Shown: positions 41,593 through 51,211 of the stretch, piece after piece
Position numbering within the stretch: the first letter of the stretch is position 1
Layout of the letters: each line of letters opens with the position of its first letter
Source: Pseudomonas farsensis
GTDB taxonomy: Bacteria; Pseudomonadota; Gammaproteobacteria; Pseudomonadales; Pseudomonadaceae
Assembly (NCBI RefSeq): GCF_014268805.2
Contig: NZ_JABWRF020000002.1
Span: forward strand, 874,001-938,000
Direction: 5' to 3'
Length of the DNA: 64,000 nucleotides
Notes under the pieces: generated by a model
What the model saw: only the letters and a program-made list of their open reading frames with translations
What the model was told of the DNA's origin: nothing
Databases searched by the model: none
Made by a program: the position numbers and the translations under genes

Positions 41593-43134
41593 ATGACGCA
41601 AGCCAAAAACACCGTGTACACCGACCTCAGTGTCGATGAGCTGGTAAAAGAAGCGCTGCAACGCGGTGAAGGCGTGCTAGCCGATACTGGCGCACTGGTA
41701 GTCGAAACCGGTCACCGTACTGGCCGTTCGCCGGCTGACCGTTTCATCGTCGAAGAACCTTCCACCCAGGATGCCATCGCCTGGGGCCCGATCAACCGCA
41801 AGTTCCCGGCCGACAAGTTCGACGCCCTGTGGGACCGCGTGGAGGCGTTCAACAACGCCCAGGATCACTTCGTTTCCTACGTTCACGTAGGGGCCGCTGC
41901 CGAGCACTACCTGCCGGTGAAGATGACCACCCAGACCGCCTGGCAGAACCTGTTCGGCCGTTGCCTGTTCATCAACCCGGCGCAGTACAACCCGGCCGAC
42001 CGCGGCGAATGGCAGGTGCTCAACGTTGCCAACTTCGAATGCGTGCCTGAGCGTGACGGCACCAACTCCGACGGCTGCGTGATCATCAACTTCGCCCAGA
42101 AGAAGGTGCTGATCGCTGGCATGCGTTACGCCGGTGAAATGAAGAAAGCCATGTTCTCGGTGCAGAACTTCCTGCTGCCGGCCGCCGACGTGCTGCCAAT
42201 GCACTGCGCCGCCAACATCGGCGAAGCGGGCGACGTCACGCTGTTCTTCGGCCTGTCCGGCACCGGCAAGACCACCCTGTCGGCCGACGAAAGCCGTTAC
42301 CTGATCGGTGACGACGAGCACGGCTGGGGCGAGGGCGTGGTGTTCAACATCGAAGGCGGCTGCTACGCCAAGTGCATCGACTTGTCCGAGAAGAACGAGC
42401 CGGTCATCTGGAAAGCCATCAAGCACGGCGCAGTGCTGGAAAACGTCGTTCTCGACGCCAACAAGCATGCCGACTACGCCGATGTCAGCCTGACCCAGAA
42501 CAGCCGCGCGGCCTACCCGCTGGAGCACGTTGCCAAGCGCTCCGAAGCCAACCTGGGCGGCGAGCCGAACGCAGTCATCTTCCTGACCTGCGACCTGACC
42601 GGCGTACTGCCGCCAGTGTCGATCCTGAACAACGAGCAGGCGGCCTACCACTTCCTGTCCGGCTACACCGCGCTGGTCGGTTCGACCGAAATGGGTTCGG
42701 GCGGCGGCATCAAGTCGACCTTCTCCACCTGCTTCGGCGCGCCGTTCTTCCCGCGCCCGGCTGGCGAGTACGCCGAGCTGCTGATCAAGCGTATCAATGG
42801 CTTTGGCTCGAAGGTCTACCTGGTCAACACCGGCTGGACCGGCGGTGGCTACGGCGTTGGCAAGCGCTTCAGCATCCCGACCACCCGTGGCGTGATCGCT
42901 GCCATCCAGAGCGGTGCTCTGGTCGGTGCCGAAACCGAACACCTGGGCATCATCAACCTGGACGTGCCAAAAGCCGTCCCAGGCGTCGATACCGCGCTGC
43001 TCAACCCACGCAACACCTGGGCTGACCAAGCTGCCTACGACGAAGCTGCCAAGGCGCTGGCCAAGCTGTTCACCGAGAACTTCAAGAAGTTCGACGTCTC
43101 CGACGCCATCAAGGCCGCCGGCCCACAGCTGTAA
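41593..43134 (+). CDS. pckA: Phosphoenolpyruvate carboxykinase (ATP)
   Basis: A 513-residue cytoplasmic enzyme converting oxaloacetate and ATP to PEP, the first step of gluconeogenesis. The ATP P-loop is [13 protein letters not shown], the metal site is [13 protein letters not shown], and oxaloacetate-binding residues lie in [14 protein letters not shown]-terminal [13 protein letters not shown] is also family-typical. ATG 41593 fits homologues better than ATG 41581. It is a natural partner to DctB/DctD-controlled dicarboxylate use, although those genes are 17 kb away. A strong terminator follows. Confidence 0.97.
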   Translation: MTQAKNTVYTDLSVDELVKEALQRGEGVLADTGALVVETGHRTGRSPADRFIVEEPSTQDAIAWGPINRKFPADKFDALWDRVEAFNNAQDHFVSYVHVGAAAEHYLPVKMTTQTAWQNLFGRCLFINPAQYNPADRGEWQVLNVANFECVPERDGTNSDGCVIINFAQKKVLIAGMRYAGEMKKAMFSVQNFLLPAADVLPMHCAANIGEAGDVTLFFGLSGTGKTTLSADESRYLIGDDEHGWGEGVVFNIEGGCYAKCIDLSEKNEPVIWKAIKHGAVLENVVLDANKHADYADVSLTQNSRAAYPLEHVAKRSEANLGGEPNAVIFLTCDLTGVLPPVSILNNEQAAYHFLSGYTALVGSTEMGSGGGIKSTFSTCFGAPFFPRPAGEYAELLIKRINGFGSKVYLVNTGWTGGGYGVGKRFSIPTTRGVIAAIQSGALVGAETEHLGIINLDVPKAVPGVDTALLNPRNTWADQAAYDEAAKALAKLFTENFKKFDVSDAIKAAGPQL

Positions 43135-43148
43135 GCAACAACCGCATA

Positions 43149-43171
43149 AGCCGCCCCTAGGGGCGGCTTTT
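43149..43171 (+). terminator. Rho-independent terminator of pckA
   Basis: Perfect stem GCCGCCCC / GGGGCGGC with a two-base TA loop centre, followed by TTTT, 15 bp after the stop codon. Confidence 0.9.
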
Positions 43172-43262
43172 GCATGTTAGCCCCCGTCTTTCTGTAAAGC
43201 GCCCCCGAGGTGCAGGATTTCTGTTTCAATTCCAGCACTGACTGCGAAACAGAGACTGCCCC

Positions 43263-43697
43263 ATGACCGAATCCCCCCAGCGTTCCGCCTTCTCGCACTT
43301 CCACCCCGTACTCACCCGCCCCCAGGACAACGACCACAACGGCCATCTGGCCGGCTCCACGGTGCATGCGCTGTTCGAAACCGCCATTCAGGCGTTTCTG
43401 GTGGAGCAGGCCGAGCTGGACCTGCGCGAGGGTGAAGTGGCGGCGGTGGTGGTCAGCTCGGCGGCGGATTTCTATGCCTTGCCAGGCTTCCCTGACGTGC
43501 TCGAAGTGGGGCTTGGGGTGACGCGGCTGGTGGGTAGCACCGTGGAGTTTCGCCTGGCGCTGTACCGCCCGGGCGATGACGATGCCTGCGCGGCCGGCAC
43601 GCTGGTGCAGGTGTTCGTCGAACGCGCCAGCGGGCGGCCGATGGCGCTGCCCGACAACCTGCGGCTGATCCTTGCCGGGCTCGCGCTCAATCGTTGA
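43263..43697 (+). CDS. Thioesterase (4HBT hotdog fold)
   Basis: A 144-residue cytoplasmic acyl-CoA thioesterase-like protein. The active-site segment is TRPQDNDHNGHLAGSTVHAL, corresponding to the YRDTDMQGHV pattern with the acidic residue kept. Substrate is unknown. Its last 11 bases overlap the end of the convergent LuxR-type regulator gene, so transcripts from the two strands would be complementary at their 3' ends. Confidence 0.85.
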   Translation: MTESPQRSAFSHFHPVLTRPQDNDHNGHLAGSTVHALFETAIQAFLVEQAELDLREGEVAAVVVSSAADFYALPGFPDVLEVGLGVTRLVGSTVEFRLALYRPGDDDACAAGTLVQVFVERASGRPMALPDNLRLILAGLALNR

Positions 43698-44340
43698 GGC
43701 GGATGATGCCCTCGCGCACGGCAAACAGCACCAGCCCCGGTACGTCGCGGATTTGCAGGCGGTGCATGATCTGCGAACGATGGGCCTCGACGGTCTTGAT
43801 GCTCAGGCCCAGGCCTTCGGCGATGGAACGGGTGGTTTCACCACGGGCGATCAGCCGCAATATCTCGAGTTGGCGCACGGTCAGTTGGGTGGCGGGGTTG
43901 TTCGCCGCGTTTTGACGGGTGTGCTTGACCGCCTGGCCGATGACCAGCGGCAACACCGTCGAGCACAGGTACTGGCCGCCAGCCTGCAGCGATTGCAGGG
44001 CCAGCTCCAGCTCCAGCACTGTCGCGCTTTTCAGCAGAAACCCCTGCGCGCCCTGGCGCAGGCACTTCATCACGAACTCAAGTTCCGAGCGTGACGAAAG
44101 CATCAACACCGCGCTTTCCGGGGCGCGCTCCGACAGCTCGCGCAAGGTCTGTTCGCCCTTGGAGGCGAGCGCTACGTCGAGCAGGATGATGTCTGGCCTG
44201 AACTGCTCGGCCAGCGCGACCGTCCCCAGGCAATCACCGGACTCACCGACCACGGCATATTCTTGTTTTTTTTCCAGCAGCGCTCGCAGGCCCGCGCGGA
44301 ACAGCGGCGAGTCGTCAGCAAGGAGTACACGGCAACGCAT
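43687..44340 (-). CDS. NarL/LuxR-type response regulator of the chemosensory operon
   Basis: A 217-residue DNA-binding response regulator. The receiver has an acidic pocket LLADDSPLF, phospho-Asp in DIILLDVAL, and Lys in LLKSATVLEL. The LuxR helix-turn-helix is TTRSIAEGLGLSIKTVEAHR. ATG 44340 begins exactly at the receiver; the open frame upstream is not needed. It lies 152 bp after cheB on the same strand, so it may be the last gene of the operon or have its own promoter. It could receive phosphate from CheA and give a transcriptional output. Confidence 0.87.
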   Translation of the reverse strand: MRCRVLLADDSPLFRAGLRALLEKKQEYAVVGESGDCLGTVALAEQFRPDIILLDVALASKGEQTLRELSERAPESAVLMLSSRSELEFVMKCLRQGAQGFLLKSATVLELELALQSLQAGGQYLCSTVLPLVIGQAVKHTRQNAANNPATQLTVRQLEILRLIARGETTRSIAEGLGLSIKTVEAHRSQIMHRLQIRDVPGLVLFAVREGIIRLND

Positions 44341-44492
44341 AGGCTGTAACCTGTCTTGCAAAATAGAAGGAGCGTTGTTGGCTTTGTTCTGGGTGTTGCA
44401 ATGCGGGCAGCCGTCAGCGGGCCGCTTGCATGCGTGGTGCCCGGGTGGCCTTGGCAACAGTCGGTTGAATGTTCGGTATGGCGCCGCTTCTG

Positions 44493-45566
44493 TCATTCAT
44501 GGCCTGCAGCGTCGGCGAACTGGCAGATCAGAGCAGGCAACCGTTGCAGCGGTTCGACATGTTGTGCAGCCCCCATCCTGATAGCTTCCTTGGGCATGCC
44601 GAAGACCACGCAGGTGGCCTCGTCCTGGGCAACGGTGCTGGCGCCTTGTTCGCGCATGGCGAGCAACCCGCGAGCGCCGTCATCGCCCATGCCGGTCATG
44701 ATGATGCCCAGCGCCTGGCTACCGGCATGCCGCGCCGCCGAGCGAAACAGGACGTCTACTGAAGGCTTGTGGCGGTTGACCGCAGGGCCGTCGAGTACTT
44801 CGACCAGAAAGTGCGCACCGCTGCGCTTGAGCTGCATGTGCAGGCCGCCGGGAGCGAGCAGGGCCAACCCACTGTGCACGCGGTCCAGGTGTTTGGCTTC
44901 GCGTACTTCGATCTGGCAAAGGCCGTTGAGCCTGCGTGCAAAATCGGCGGTGAATTTTTCTGGCATGTGCTGGACGATGACGATGCCGGGGCAATTGTCC
45001 GGCAGGCGCTTGAGTATGAATTCCAGTGCCAGGGTGCCGCCCGTCGAGCAGCCAAGTGTAACGATTCGTTCGGGTGTTTTGAGGCCGTACGTCGCGCCGC
45101 TTGCGGTTTTTTTTTCGTCCACCGGCTTGCTGGCCGGCGCGCGCGGGGCGGCGCGTCGCGCGGCGTTCTCGACACTGCTGACCAGCTCGCTTTCGATATC
45201 TTCCAGCGCCTTGCGCAGGCCCAGCCTTGCCTTGGTAAAAATACCGGCGGCGCCGGCCTTGAGGGCTTGCTCCACCAGCGCGGTGCCCGGCTCGGCCAGG
45301 CTTGAGCAGATGATGGTCGGGGTGGCGCGCTCGGCCATGATCTGGCGCAGGAACGTCAGCCCGTCCATACGTGGCATCTCAAGGTCGAGAATCAGCACAT
45401 CGGGCCAGTCCTTGCGCAGCTTGTCGATGGCGTACAGCGGGTCGGCGGCCATGCCGATAACGCGAATGTGCGCGTGTTTTTCCAGAAGTTGCGTCAGTAC
45501 CTGGCGCACCAGTGCCGAGTCATCGACGATGAAAACGCGGATCGGCTCCTTGCCTCGTGTGTTCAT
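44493..45566 (-). CDS. cheB: Chemotaxis methylesterase/response regulator CheB
   Basis: A 357-residue two-domain enzyme. The receiver comprises residues 8-130 ([13 protein letters not shown], phospho-Asp in [11 protein letters not shown]). The esterase/deamidase domain has Ser in [12 protein letters not shown], His in [14 protein letters not shown], and Asp in [12 protein letters not shown], a complete triad. It removes methyl groups from the receptors encoded in the operon for adaptation, opposing CheR. Its start overlaps cheR by four bases (ATGA). Confidence 0.95.
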   Translation of the reverse strand: MNTRGKEPIRVFIVDDSALVRQVLTQLLEKHAHIRVIGMAADPLYAIDKLRKDWPDVLILDLEMPRMDGLTFLRQIMAERATPTIICSSLAEPGTALVEQALKAGAAGIFTKARLGLRKALEDIESELVSSVENAARRAAPRAPASKPVDEKKTASGATYGLKTPERIVTLGCSTGGTLALEFILKRLPDNCPGIVIVQHMPEKFTADFARRLNGLCQIEVREAKHLDRVHSGLALLAPGGLHMQLKRSGAHFLVEVLDGPAVNRHKPSVDVLFRSAARHAGSQALGIIMTGMGDDGARGLLAMREQGASTVAQDEATCVVFGMPKEAIRMGAAQHVEPLQRLPALICQFADAAGHE

Positions 45567-46363
45567 ACCCGCTCGAATACCGAAGGCTGCGCCAGGCGCA
45601 GCGGCAGATCGAAACCGTGGATGCTTTCGGCGTGGCCGATAAACAGCATGCCGCCGACGCGCAGTTGCCCGACCATGCGCCGGACGATTTCCTGCTTTTG
45701 CGCAGCATCGAAGTAGATCAGCAGGTTACGCAGGAAAATCACGTCAAATGTCCCCAAGTCTTCCGGTAATGGCCGGATCACATTGACCTCACGAAAACGC
45801 ACCCGTGCGCGCAGGTTGGCCTGGATACGCAGGCGCCCTTGCATTTCGCCGACGCCGCACTGGGCGTAGCGGCGCAGCCAGCCTTCGGGGAAGTAGCGGC
45901 TCTGCTCCATGCTGTAGATGCCGCGTTCTGCCACAGCCAGCATGCTCTGGCTGAGGTCGCTGGCCGTCACCGACCAATCGCCGCTCAGGTGCTCGGCGGC
46001 AACCATGGCCAGGCTGTAGGGCTCCTCCCCCGACGAGCAGGCCGCGCTCCACATGCGTACCGGCCCGCGCTGCTGCGCGAGCCATTGGCCGAGAAACTCG
46101 AAGTGCGGGTGTTCGCGGAAGAAGTAGGTTTCGTTGGTGGTCAGCAGGTCGATCACCAGGCGCCGTTCGCGCTGGTGGGCGGGGTCGGCAATCATCGCCA
46201 GGTACTGGTCGTAGTTGCTCAACTGGAAATGCCGCAACCGGCGCATCAGCCGGCCAGCCACCAAGGTGCGCTTGTTGCTGGCCAGGTGAATGCCCGAGGC
46301 GTCCTGCATCAGGCGCTGCAACTGCTGAAACTGCACTTCGCCAAGCTTGGGCAAGTTGAGCAT
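45563..46363 (-). CDS. cheR: Chemotaxis methyltransferase CheR
   Basis: A 266-residue SAM-dependent methyltransferase that methylates receptor glutamates. The N-terminal helical domain (residues 1-85) includes [14 protein letters not shown]. The SAM motif is [17 protein letters not shown], and the post-SAM motif is [14 protein letters not shown]. No TPR or other fused domain is present, and the length is standard. Three bases separate it from cheW, and its stop overlaps cheB. The receptor at 46892 lacks a C-terminal WxxF pentapeptide, so CheR must bind directly. Confidence 0.95.
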   Translation of the reverse strand: MLNLPKLGEVQFQQLQRLMQDASGIHLASNKRTLVAGRLMRRLRHFQLSNYDQYLAMIADPAHQRERRLVIDLLTTNETYFFREHPHFEFLGQWLAQQRGPVRMWSAACSSGEEPYSLAMVAAEHLSGDWSVTASDLSQSMLAVAERGIYSMEQSRYFPEGWLRRYAQCGVGEMQGRLRIQANLRARVRFREVNVIRPLPEDLGTFDVIFLRNLLIYFDAAQKQEIVRRMVGQLRVGGMLFIGHAESIHGFDLPLRLAQPSVFERV

Positions 46364-46366
46364 GGG

Positions 46367-46879
46367 TCAGTCCGCCGCCCGGACTTGGGCCAGGTCGAGC
46401 AGGTCCTGGGTCGACAACACTTGCAGCAGGTTGAGAATGATCAGAAACCCCTGTTCCTGCTGCGCCATGCCGGCAATGAAGTCGGCGCGGATCCTGGCAC
46501 CGAACGGCGGCGGCGGCAGCACCTGGCGGGTGTCGATGTCATGCACCGCGTCCACCGCATCGACCACCAGGCCCAGGCGCTGGCTGGCGTCCTCCAGGGT
46601 CAGCTCGGTGATCACGATGCAGGTGCGCTTGTCGGGTTCGGTGCGGCTCAGGCCAAAGCGGGCGGCGAGGTCCAGCACGGGCACCACGTTGCCGCGCAGG
46701 TTGATCACGCCGTGGATGTAGTCCGGCATCATCGGCACCCGCGTGACCTCGTCGTACTCGATGATTTCACGCACCAGGTCGATGGGCAGCGCGTAGCCGG
46801 CCTGGCGCACCCGAAAACTCAGGTGCTGGATGCATTGTGCTTCGGCCAGGCTGCCGAATGAGGCTTGCATAGCGGTCAT
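46367..46879 (-). CDS. cheW: Coupling protein CheW
   Basis: A 170-residue CheW-like beta-barrel scaffold connecting receptor to CheA. Typical segments are YALPIDLVREIIEYDEVTRV, PDYIHGVINLRGNVVPVLDL and LGLVVDAVDAVHDI. The length is standard for a single CheW domain. It is the only CheW in this cluster, and lies 12 bp after the receptor gene. Confidence 0.95.
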   Translation of the reverse strand: MTAMQASFGSLAEAQCIQHLSFRVRQAGYALPIDLVREIIEYDEVTRVPMMPDYIHGVINLRGNVVPVLDLAARFGLSRTEPDKRTCIVITELTLEDASQRLGLVVDAVDAVHDIDTRQVLPPPPFGARIRADFIAGMAQQEQGFLIILNLLQVLSTQDLLDLAQVRAAD

Positions 46880-46891
46880 GGGGCGCCCCGG

Positions 46892-48514
46892 TCAGGAGAA
46901 GTTGACGAACTGGCTGTCGTCCAGGCTGGCCTTGCGCATGGCTTGCAGCGGCTCGCTGGTCAGCGTCTCCACAGGCCGATGAACGCGGGTCATGCCATCT
47001 TGCTGGAAGCGGAAGAACGCGATCAGCTCCTGCAACTGGCCGGCCTGGGCGTTCATCTCTTCGGCGGTGGCCGCCAGCTCCTCGGAGGCCGAGGCGTTCT
47101 GCTGGGTGATCTGGTTCATCTGGCCCATGGCGATGTTGACCTGGCCGGCGGCACTGCTTTGCTCTTGCGAGGCCGCGGTGATTTCCTGCACCAGGTCCGA
47201 GGTGCGCTGGATGTTCGGGACGATTTCGCCCAGCAGCACGCCGGCTTTTTCGGCCAGTTGCACGCTGCTCGACGCCACCTGACCGATTTCCTGGGCGGCC
47301 ACCTGGCTGCGTTCTGCCAGCTTGCGCACCTCGGCGGCCACCACGGCGAAGCCTTTGCCGTGCTCGCCGGCGCGGGCGGCTTCGATGGCGGCGTTGAGCG
47401 CCAGCAGGTTGGTCTGGTAGGCAATGTCGTCGATGATGCCGATCTTGTCGGCAATCTGTTTCATGGCCAGCACCGTGTCGCCCACCGCCGTGCCGCCTTG
47501 GCCGGCATCATCGGCGGCCTTGGCTGCGATGTTGTCGGTGAGTTTGGCGCTTTCGGTGTTCTGCGCGATGGATGCCGACATCTGCTCGATCGAGGCGCTG
47601 GTCTGCTCGACGCTGGCGGCCTGCTCGCTGGCCGCCTGGCTGAGCGACTGGGACGTCGAGCTGACTTCGGCAGACGCCGAGGACAATGCATCGGCAGCAC
47701 TGCGCACATCACCGAGGATGCTGCGCAGGCGTACTGCCATGTTCTGCATCGAGCCCAGCAGTTGCCCGGTTTCGTCGCGGCGGTTGACCACCAGGTCGTG
47801 GCTCAGGTCGCCAGCGGCCATGCGGTCGGCAGCTTGTACAGCGCCGGCCAGCGGGCGGGTGATGCTGCGGGTGACCAGCACGCCAATCAGCAGGCCGGAC
47901 AGCGTGGCGGCGATCACCAGGATGATCATCTGTGTGCGCGAACTGTCGGCAATGGCGGTGATGTCGCTGTTGGCTTCACCCGCACGGGCCTGTTTATGCT
48001 GGCTGGCAAGGCCCAGCAACTGGTCGACTTCGTCGGCAGCGGCGACTGCGCGCGGCAGCATATCGAGGGTCGGGCTGGTGGCTTGCAGCTCGCCGGACTG
48101 GCGGTGCGTGGCGAGCAGCAGGGTGGCGGCGTTGACGTAGTCGTTCAGCAGCGTGGCGACCTTGTCGAGGTCGCCCTTGCCCGCAGCGGTGATGTGGTAG
48201 TCCTTGGCCTTGAGCACCAGCTCGCGGGTGTTGTCCAGGGCTTTGCGGGCATCGCCGGCGGCTTGGTCGCGCTGCTCGATGCTGGTTGCCAGCAGGCTCT
48301 GGCGCATCGAACGCCCGGCGCTGATGAGCTGGATATTGGCCTCTTGCAGAGTACTCAAACCTTGGATGTCCATGTCGTACATCCGGTCGGAGAGCTGGTC
48401 GACGCGGTCGAGGTTACGAATGCCGATAAGGCCGATGATAGCGGTGAGCGCCACTACCACGATGAAACCGAGGGTCAGGCGTACCCCGATCTTCATATTG
48501 CTGATCCATTGCAT
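46892..48514 (-). CDS. Methyl-accepting chemotaxis protein with 4-helix-bundle ligand domain
   Basis: A 540-residue membrane receptor. Transmembrane helix 1 is at residues about 12-32 ([20 protein letters not shown]). A periplasmic helical ligand domain of about 155 residues follows (4HB_MCP type). TM2 is [19 protein letters not shown], followed by HAMP and the signalling tip [20 protein letters not shown]. Ligand is unknown. No C-terminal CheR-tethering pentapeptide is seen. The start is set by CCGGAGAACAGAC before ATG 48514, inside the 3' end of cheA. Confidence 0.93.
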   Translation of the reverse strand: MQWISNMKIGVRLTLGFIVVVALTAIIGLIGIRNLDRVDQLSDRMYDMDIQGLSTLQEANIQLISAGRSMRQSLLATSIEQRDQAAGDARKALDNTRELVLKAKDYHITAAGKGDLDKVATLLNDYVNAATLLLATHRQSGELQATSPTLDMLPRAVAAADEVDQLLGLASQHKQARAGEANSDITAIADSSRTQMIILVIAATLSGLLIGVLVTRSITRPLAGAVQAADRMAAGDLSHDLVVNRRDETGQLLGSMQNMAVRLRSILGDVRSAADALSSASAEVSSTSQSLSQAASEQAASVEQTSASIEQMSASIAQNTESAKLTDNIAAKAADDAGQGGTAVGDTVLAMKQIADKIGIIDDIAYQTNLLALNAAIEAARAGEHGKGFAVVAAEVRKLAERSQVAAQEIGQVASSSVQLAEKAGVLLGEIVPNIQRTSDLVQEITAASQEQSSAAGQVNIAMGQMNQITQQNASASEELAATAEEMNAQAGQLQELIAFFRFQQDGMTRVHRPVETLTSEPLQAMRKASLDDSQFVNFS

Positions 48515-50493
48515 GTCTGTTCTCCGGAAAGGTTGGGTATCGCCGCAGAAGGACGATGCTTGGTGTCATTGCGCTGTTGCAGGTCGCGGAACAGGCTGGC
48601 GATATCCAGGATCAGCGCCACCTGGCCTGAGCCGAGGATGGTCGAGCCACTGATGCCGTTGAGGTGGCGGAACAACTGCCCGAGCGGCTTGATCACTGTT
48701 TGCAGCTCGCCGAGCAGGCGGTCGACGATCAGCCCGACCTGTTGGCGGGCTTGGCTGACCACCACGATGTTGCGCCGGCTGGTGGTGGGCACGCCCAGGG
48801 CAAAGTGCGTGGTCAGGTCGATGCACGGCAGCGGTTTGCCTCGCAGGTTGAGCGGGCCGTTGATGGTGGCTGGGGCCTCCATGCACTCGGTGACCATGTC
48901 CAGTGGGATGACGAAGCGGTCAGCGCCGGCACCGACCAGAAACCCGTCGATGATGGCCAGGGTCAGCGGCAGGCGGATGCGGAAAATACAGCCTTTGCCG
49001 GGCTCTGATTCGATCTCGATGGTGCCGCGCAGCTCGTCGATGGCGCTGCGCACCACGTCCATGCCAACGCCGCGCCCGGACAGGTTGGAGACCTGCTCGG
49101 CGGTGGAAAACCCAGCCTCGAAAATAAGCATGTGGATATCGCTGTCAGGCAGCAGGCTGTCGGCATCGAGCATGCCGCGGGCGATAGCCTTCTCGCGGAT
49201 TCTGGCGGTGTTCAGGCCGCGCCCGTCGTCCTGGATTTCCAGCACGATCATGCCCGAGTCATGCCCGGCACTGAGGCTCAGGTTGCCTTGCGCCGGCTTG
49301 CCGACAGCAAGGCGCTCCTCGGCGCTTTCGATGCCGTGGTCGATGGCGTTGCGCACCAGGTGGATCAGCGGGTCGGCAATGCGGTCGGTGAGGGTCTTGT
49401 CCAGCTCGGTGTCACCGCCGTGCAGGTGCAACTGGATCTGCTTGTTCAGCGTCAGGCTGACGTCGCGCACCACACGGTGGAAGCGGTTGAAGGTTTCGCC
49501 GATCTCGACCATGCGCAGCTTCAGCGCGCGCTCGCGGATCTGCTCGACATGCTGATGCACGGCCTGGACCCGCTCGATGCATTCGCTATCGCCGGTCTGC
49601 ATGGCCTGCATATGCGCACCCGCCGTGCTGATCACCAGCTCGCCGACCAGGTTGATCAGCTCGTCGAGCTTGTGCGCCGCCACCTTCACCAGGCTGCTGG
49701 CGGTGTGCACCACGCGGGGCTCGTCGCTTGCCGGGGTGGGCGCCAACGTTTGCGTCGCCGGGCGCAGGCTGGCCGTTGCGGGGGCGTCATCCGGTGCTGT
49801 CTGGCAGGTGAGGGTCAGATGGTAGAAACCATCGGCAAGGCTGAACACCTCTTCGAGGGTCTCGCGACTGGCCTCGGTGCTCAGGGTGATGTCGAAGCCA
49901 AGGTAGCACTGCTCGGGGTCCATCTGCTCAAGGGCAGGCAGGGCGTCGGTCAGGGTATCCACGGCCAGAATGTCGCCCAGGCGGGCCAGGTAGCGGATGA
50001 ACGCGCAGGGGTCGAAACCGTTGCGCAGCAACTCTGCGTCCAGGCGCAGGGCCAGTTGCCAGACCGCTGGGCCTTGCGCGGCGTGTGGCGCGCTGCTGGT
50101 GAAGGCTTCGAGGGCGGCCAGCAGCTCGGCTTGGCGCGGGGTATGCGGCGCCAGGGTTGCGGTGTGCGGGTCGATGCTGCGCACCATGACGTTGAGTTCG
50201 TCCATGCACTGCAGCATCAGTGAGGTCAGCGCGTCATCCAGCGCGCACTCCCCGTCGCGCACCTGCATCAGGCGGTTTTCCAGGTGATGGGCCAGGGCGA
50301 CCAGGGGCTCCAGCGAGAAGATCCCGGCCGAGCCCTTGAGCGTGTGCACCGAGCGGAACAAGGCGTTGATCGCCTCGCTGTCAGTGGGGCTGCGCTCCAG
50401 TACCAGCAGGCAGTCTTCGGCTTCGCGCAGCAGGTCGTTGGCTTCTTCTAGAAAACCTTGGAGTAACTGCTGCCACTGTTCTGCGTCGAGCAT
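48493..50493 (-). CDS. cheA: Chemotaxis histidine kinase CheA
   Basis: A 666-residue kinase. The P1 phospho-His is in [20 protein letters not shown] (about residue 48). A P2-like regulator-docking region lies around 150-245, and the P3 dimerisation helix contains [20 protein letters not shown]. The P4 ATP domain has [13 protein letters not shown] (N box), [10 protein letters not shown] (G1) and [15 protein letters not shown] (G2). P5 is the CheW-like receptor-coupling domain. ATG 50493 lies four bases after the stop of the STAS gene. It should phosphorylate CheY, CheB and perhaps the LuxR-type regulator. Confidence 0.95.
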   Translation of the reverse strand: MLDAEQWQQLLQGFLEEANDLLREAEDCLLVLERSPTDSEAINALFRSVHTLKGSAGIFSLEPLVALAHHLENRLMQVRDGECALDDALTSLMLQCMDELNVMVRSIDPHTATLAPHTPRQAELLAALEAFTSSAPHAAQGPAVWQLALRLDAELLRNGFDPCAFIRYLARLGDILAVDTLTDALPALEQMDPEQCYLGFDITLSTEASRETLEEVFSLADGFYHLTLTCQTAPDDAPATASLRPATQTLAPTPASDEPRVVHTASSLVKVAAHKLDELINLVGELVISTAGAHMQAMQTGDSECIERVQAVHQHVEQIRERALKLRMVEIGETFNRFHRVVRDVSLTLNKQIQLHLHGGDTELDKTLTDRIADPLIHLVRNAIDHGIESAEERLAVGKPAQGNLSLSAGHDSGMIVLEIQDDGRGLNTARIREKAIARGMLDADSLLPDSDIHMLIFEAGFSTAEQVSNLSGRGVGMDVVRSAIDELRGTIEIESEPGKGCIFRIRLPLTLAIIDGFLVGAGADRFVIPLDMVTECMEAPATINGPLNLRGKPLPCIDLTTHFALGVPTTSRRNIVVVSQARQQVGLIVDRLLGELQTVIKPLGQLFRHLNGISGSTILGSGQVALILDIASLFRDLQQRNDTKHRPSAAIPNLSGEQTCNGSAI

Positions 50494-50497
50494 GGGG

Positions 50498-50827
50498 TCA
50501 TCCTGCACAGACGGATTGGAGGTCAAGCAACAGCCCGGTCGGGCGTAGCAGCTCGATCAGTGCGGCGGCCTCGCTGGACACAGCCAGCACTTGCAGTGGC
50601 GTGTTGGCGCCGCCCAACTGCTTGCCCAGGGCCAGCAGCAGTTGCAGCCCGGCGCTGTCGAGCTCGCCCAGCGCGCTGAGGTCGAGCGCCCAGGGGCCGG
50701 GGTTTTCAGCCAGTAACTCGAGCAGCGCGGCGTGGGTGTCGCGCGCCTCGAAAATGGTCAGGTCGCCCGCCAGGCACAGGCATGCAGGCGTGTCTGCTGC
50801 GCTGGGCCGTAGCGTCAGGCTGGCCAT
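50498..50827 (-). CDS. STAS-domain protein of the chemosensory operon
   Basis: A 109-residue single STAS domain, the fold of anti-sigma factor antagonists. It begins MASLTLRPSAADTPACLCLA; the key segment is LGELDSAGLQLLLALG, with the conserved Ser of the DSxG motif that is phosphorylated in SpoIIAA-type proteins. No anti-sigma kinase or PP2C phosphatase is encoded nearby. ATG 50827 overlaps the stop of cheY by one base. It may regulate CheA or an unknown partner; this is inference from position. Confidence 0.85.
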   Translation of the reverse strand: MASLTLRPSAADTPACLCLAGDLTIFEARDTHAALLELLAENPGPWALDLSALGELDSAGLQLLLALGKQLGGANTPLQVLAVSSEAAALIELLRPTGLLLDLQSVCAG

Positions 50828-51192
50828 CAGCCCACCAGCTTTTCTACGGCAGCCAGCAACTGCTGAGGCTGGAATGGTTTGACCATCCACGCCTTGGCAC
50901 CGGCTGCCTGGCCCTCGGCCTTCTTGCTTTGCTCGCTTTCGGTGGTGAGCATCATGATCGGCGTGAAGCGGTACTCGGCGCGGGCCTTGAGAGCCTTGAC
51001 CAGGCCGATGCCATCGAGCTTGGGCATGTTCACGTCGCTGATGATCAGGTTGACCTTCTGCCCGGTCAGTTTGGCCAGGGCATCCTGCCCGTCGCAGGCT
51101 TCGATGATGGTGTGGCCCGCGCTGGCAAGGCTGATGCGCACCAGTTGGCGCATGGAGGCCGAGTCGTCGACGATCAGAATGGTTTTGGCCAT
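50827..51192 (-). CDS. cheY: Single-domain response regulator CheY
   Basis: A 121-residue receiver-only protein. The acidic pocket is ILIVDDSASMRQ, phospho-Asp is in LIISDVNMPKLDG, the switch Thr is in IMMLTTES, and Lys is in WMVKPF. No output domain is attached, so it acts by binding a target or as a phosphate sink. ATG 51192 starts MAKTILIVDDS, the family start. It is 19 bp after the receptor-like gene whose C-terminus resembles CheZ. Confidence 0.94.
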   Translation of the reverse strand: MAKTILIVDDSASMRQLVRISLASAGHTIIEACDGQDALAKLTGQKVNLIISDVNMPKLDGIGLVKALKARAEYRFTPIMMLTTESEQSKKAEGQAAGAKAWMVKPFQPQQLLAAVEKLVG

Positions 51193-51211
51193 TGGGGGAG
51201 TACCTGAGGGG

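Noticed and set aside
46865..49555. 896-codon open frame antisense to the MCP and cheA genes
   Set aside because: The translation is biased (Gly, Ala, His, Gln, then Ser/Arg) and the opposite strand carries well-defined chemotaxis domains with good ribosome sites.
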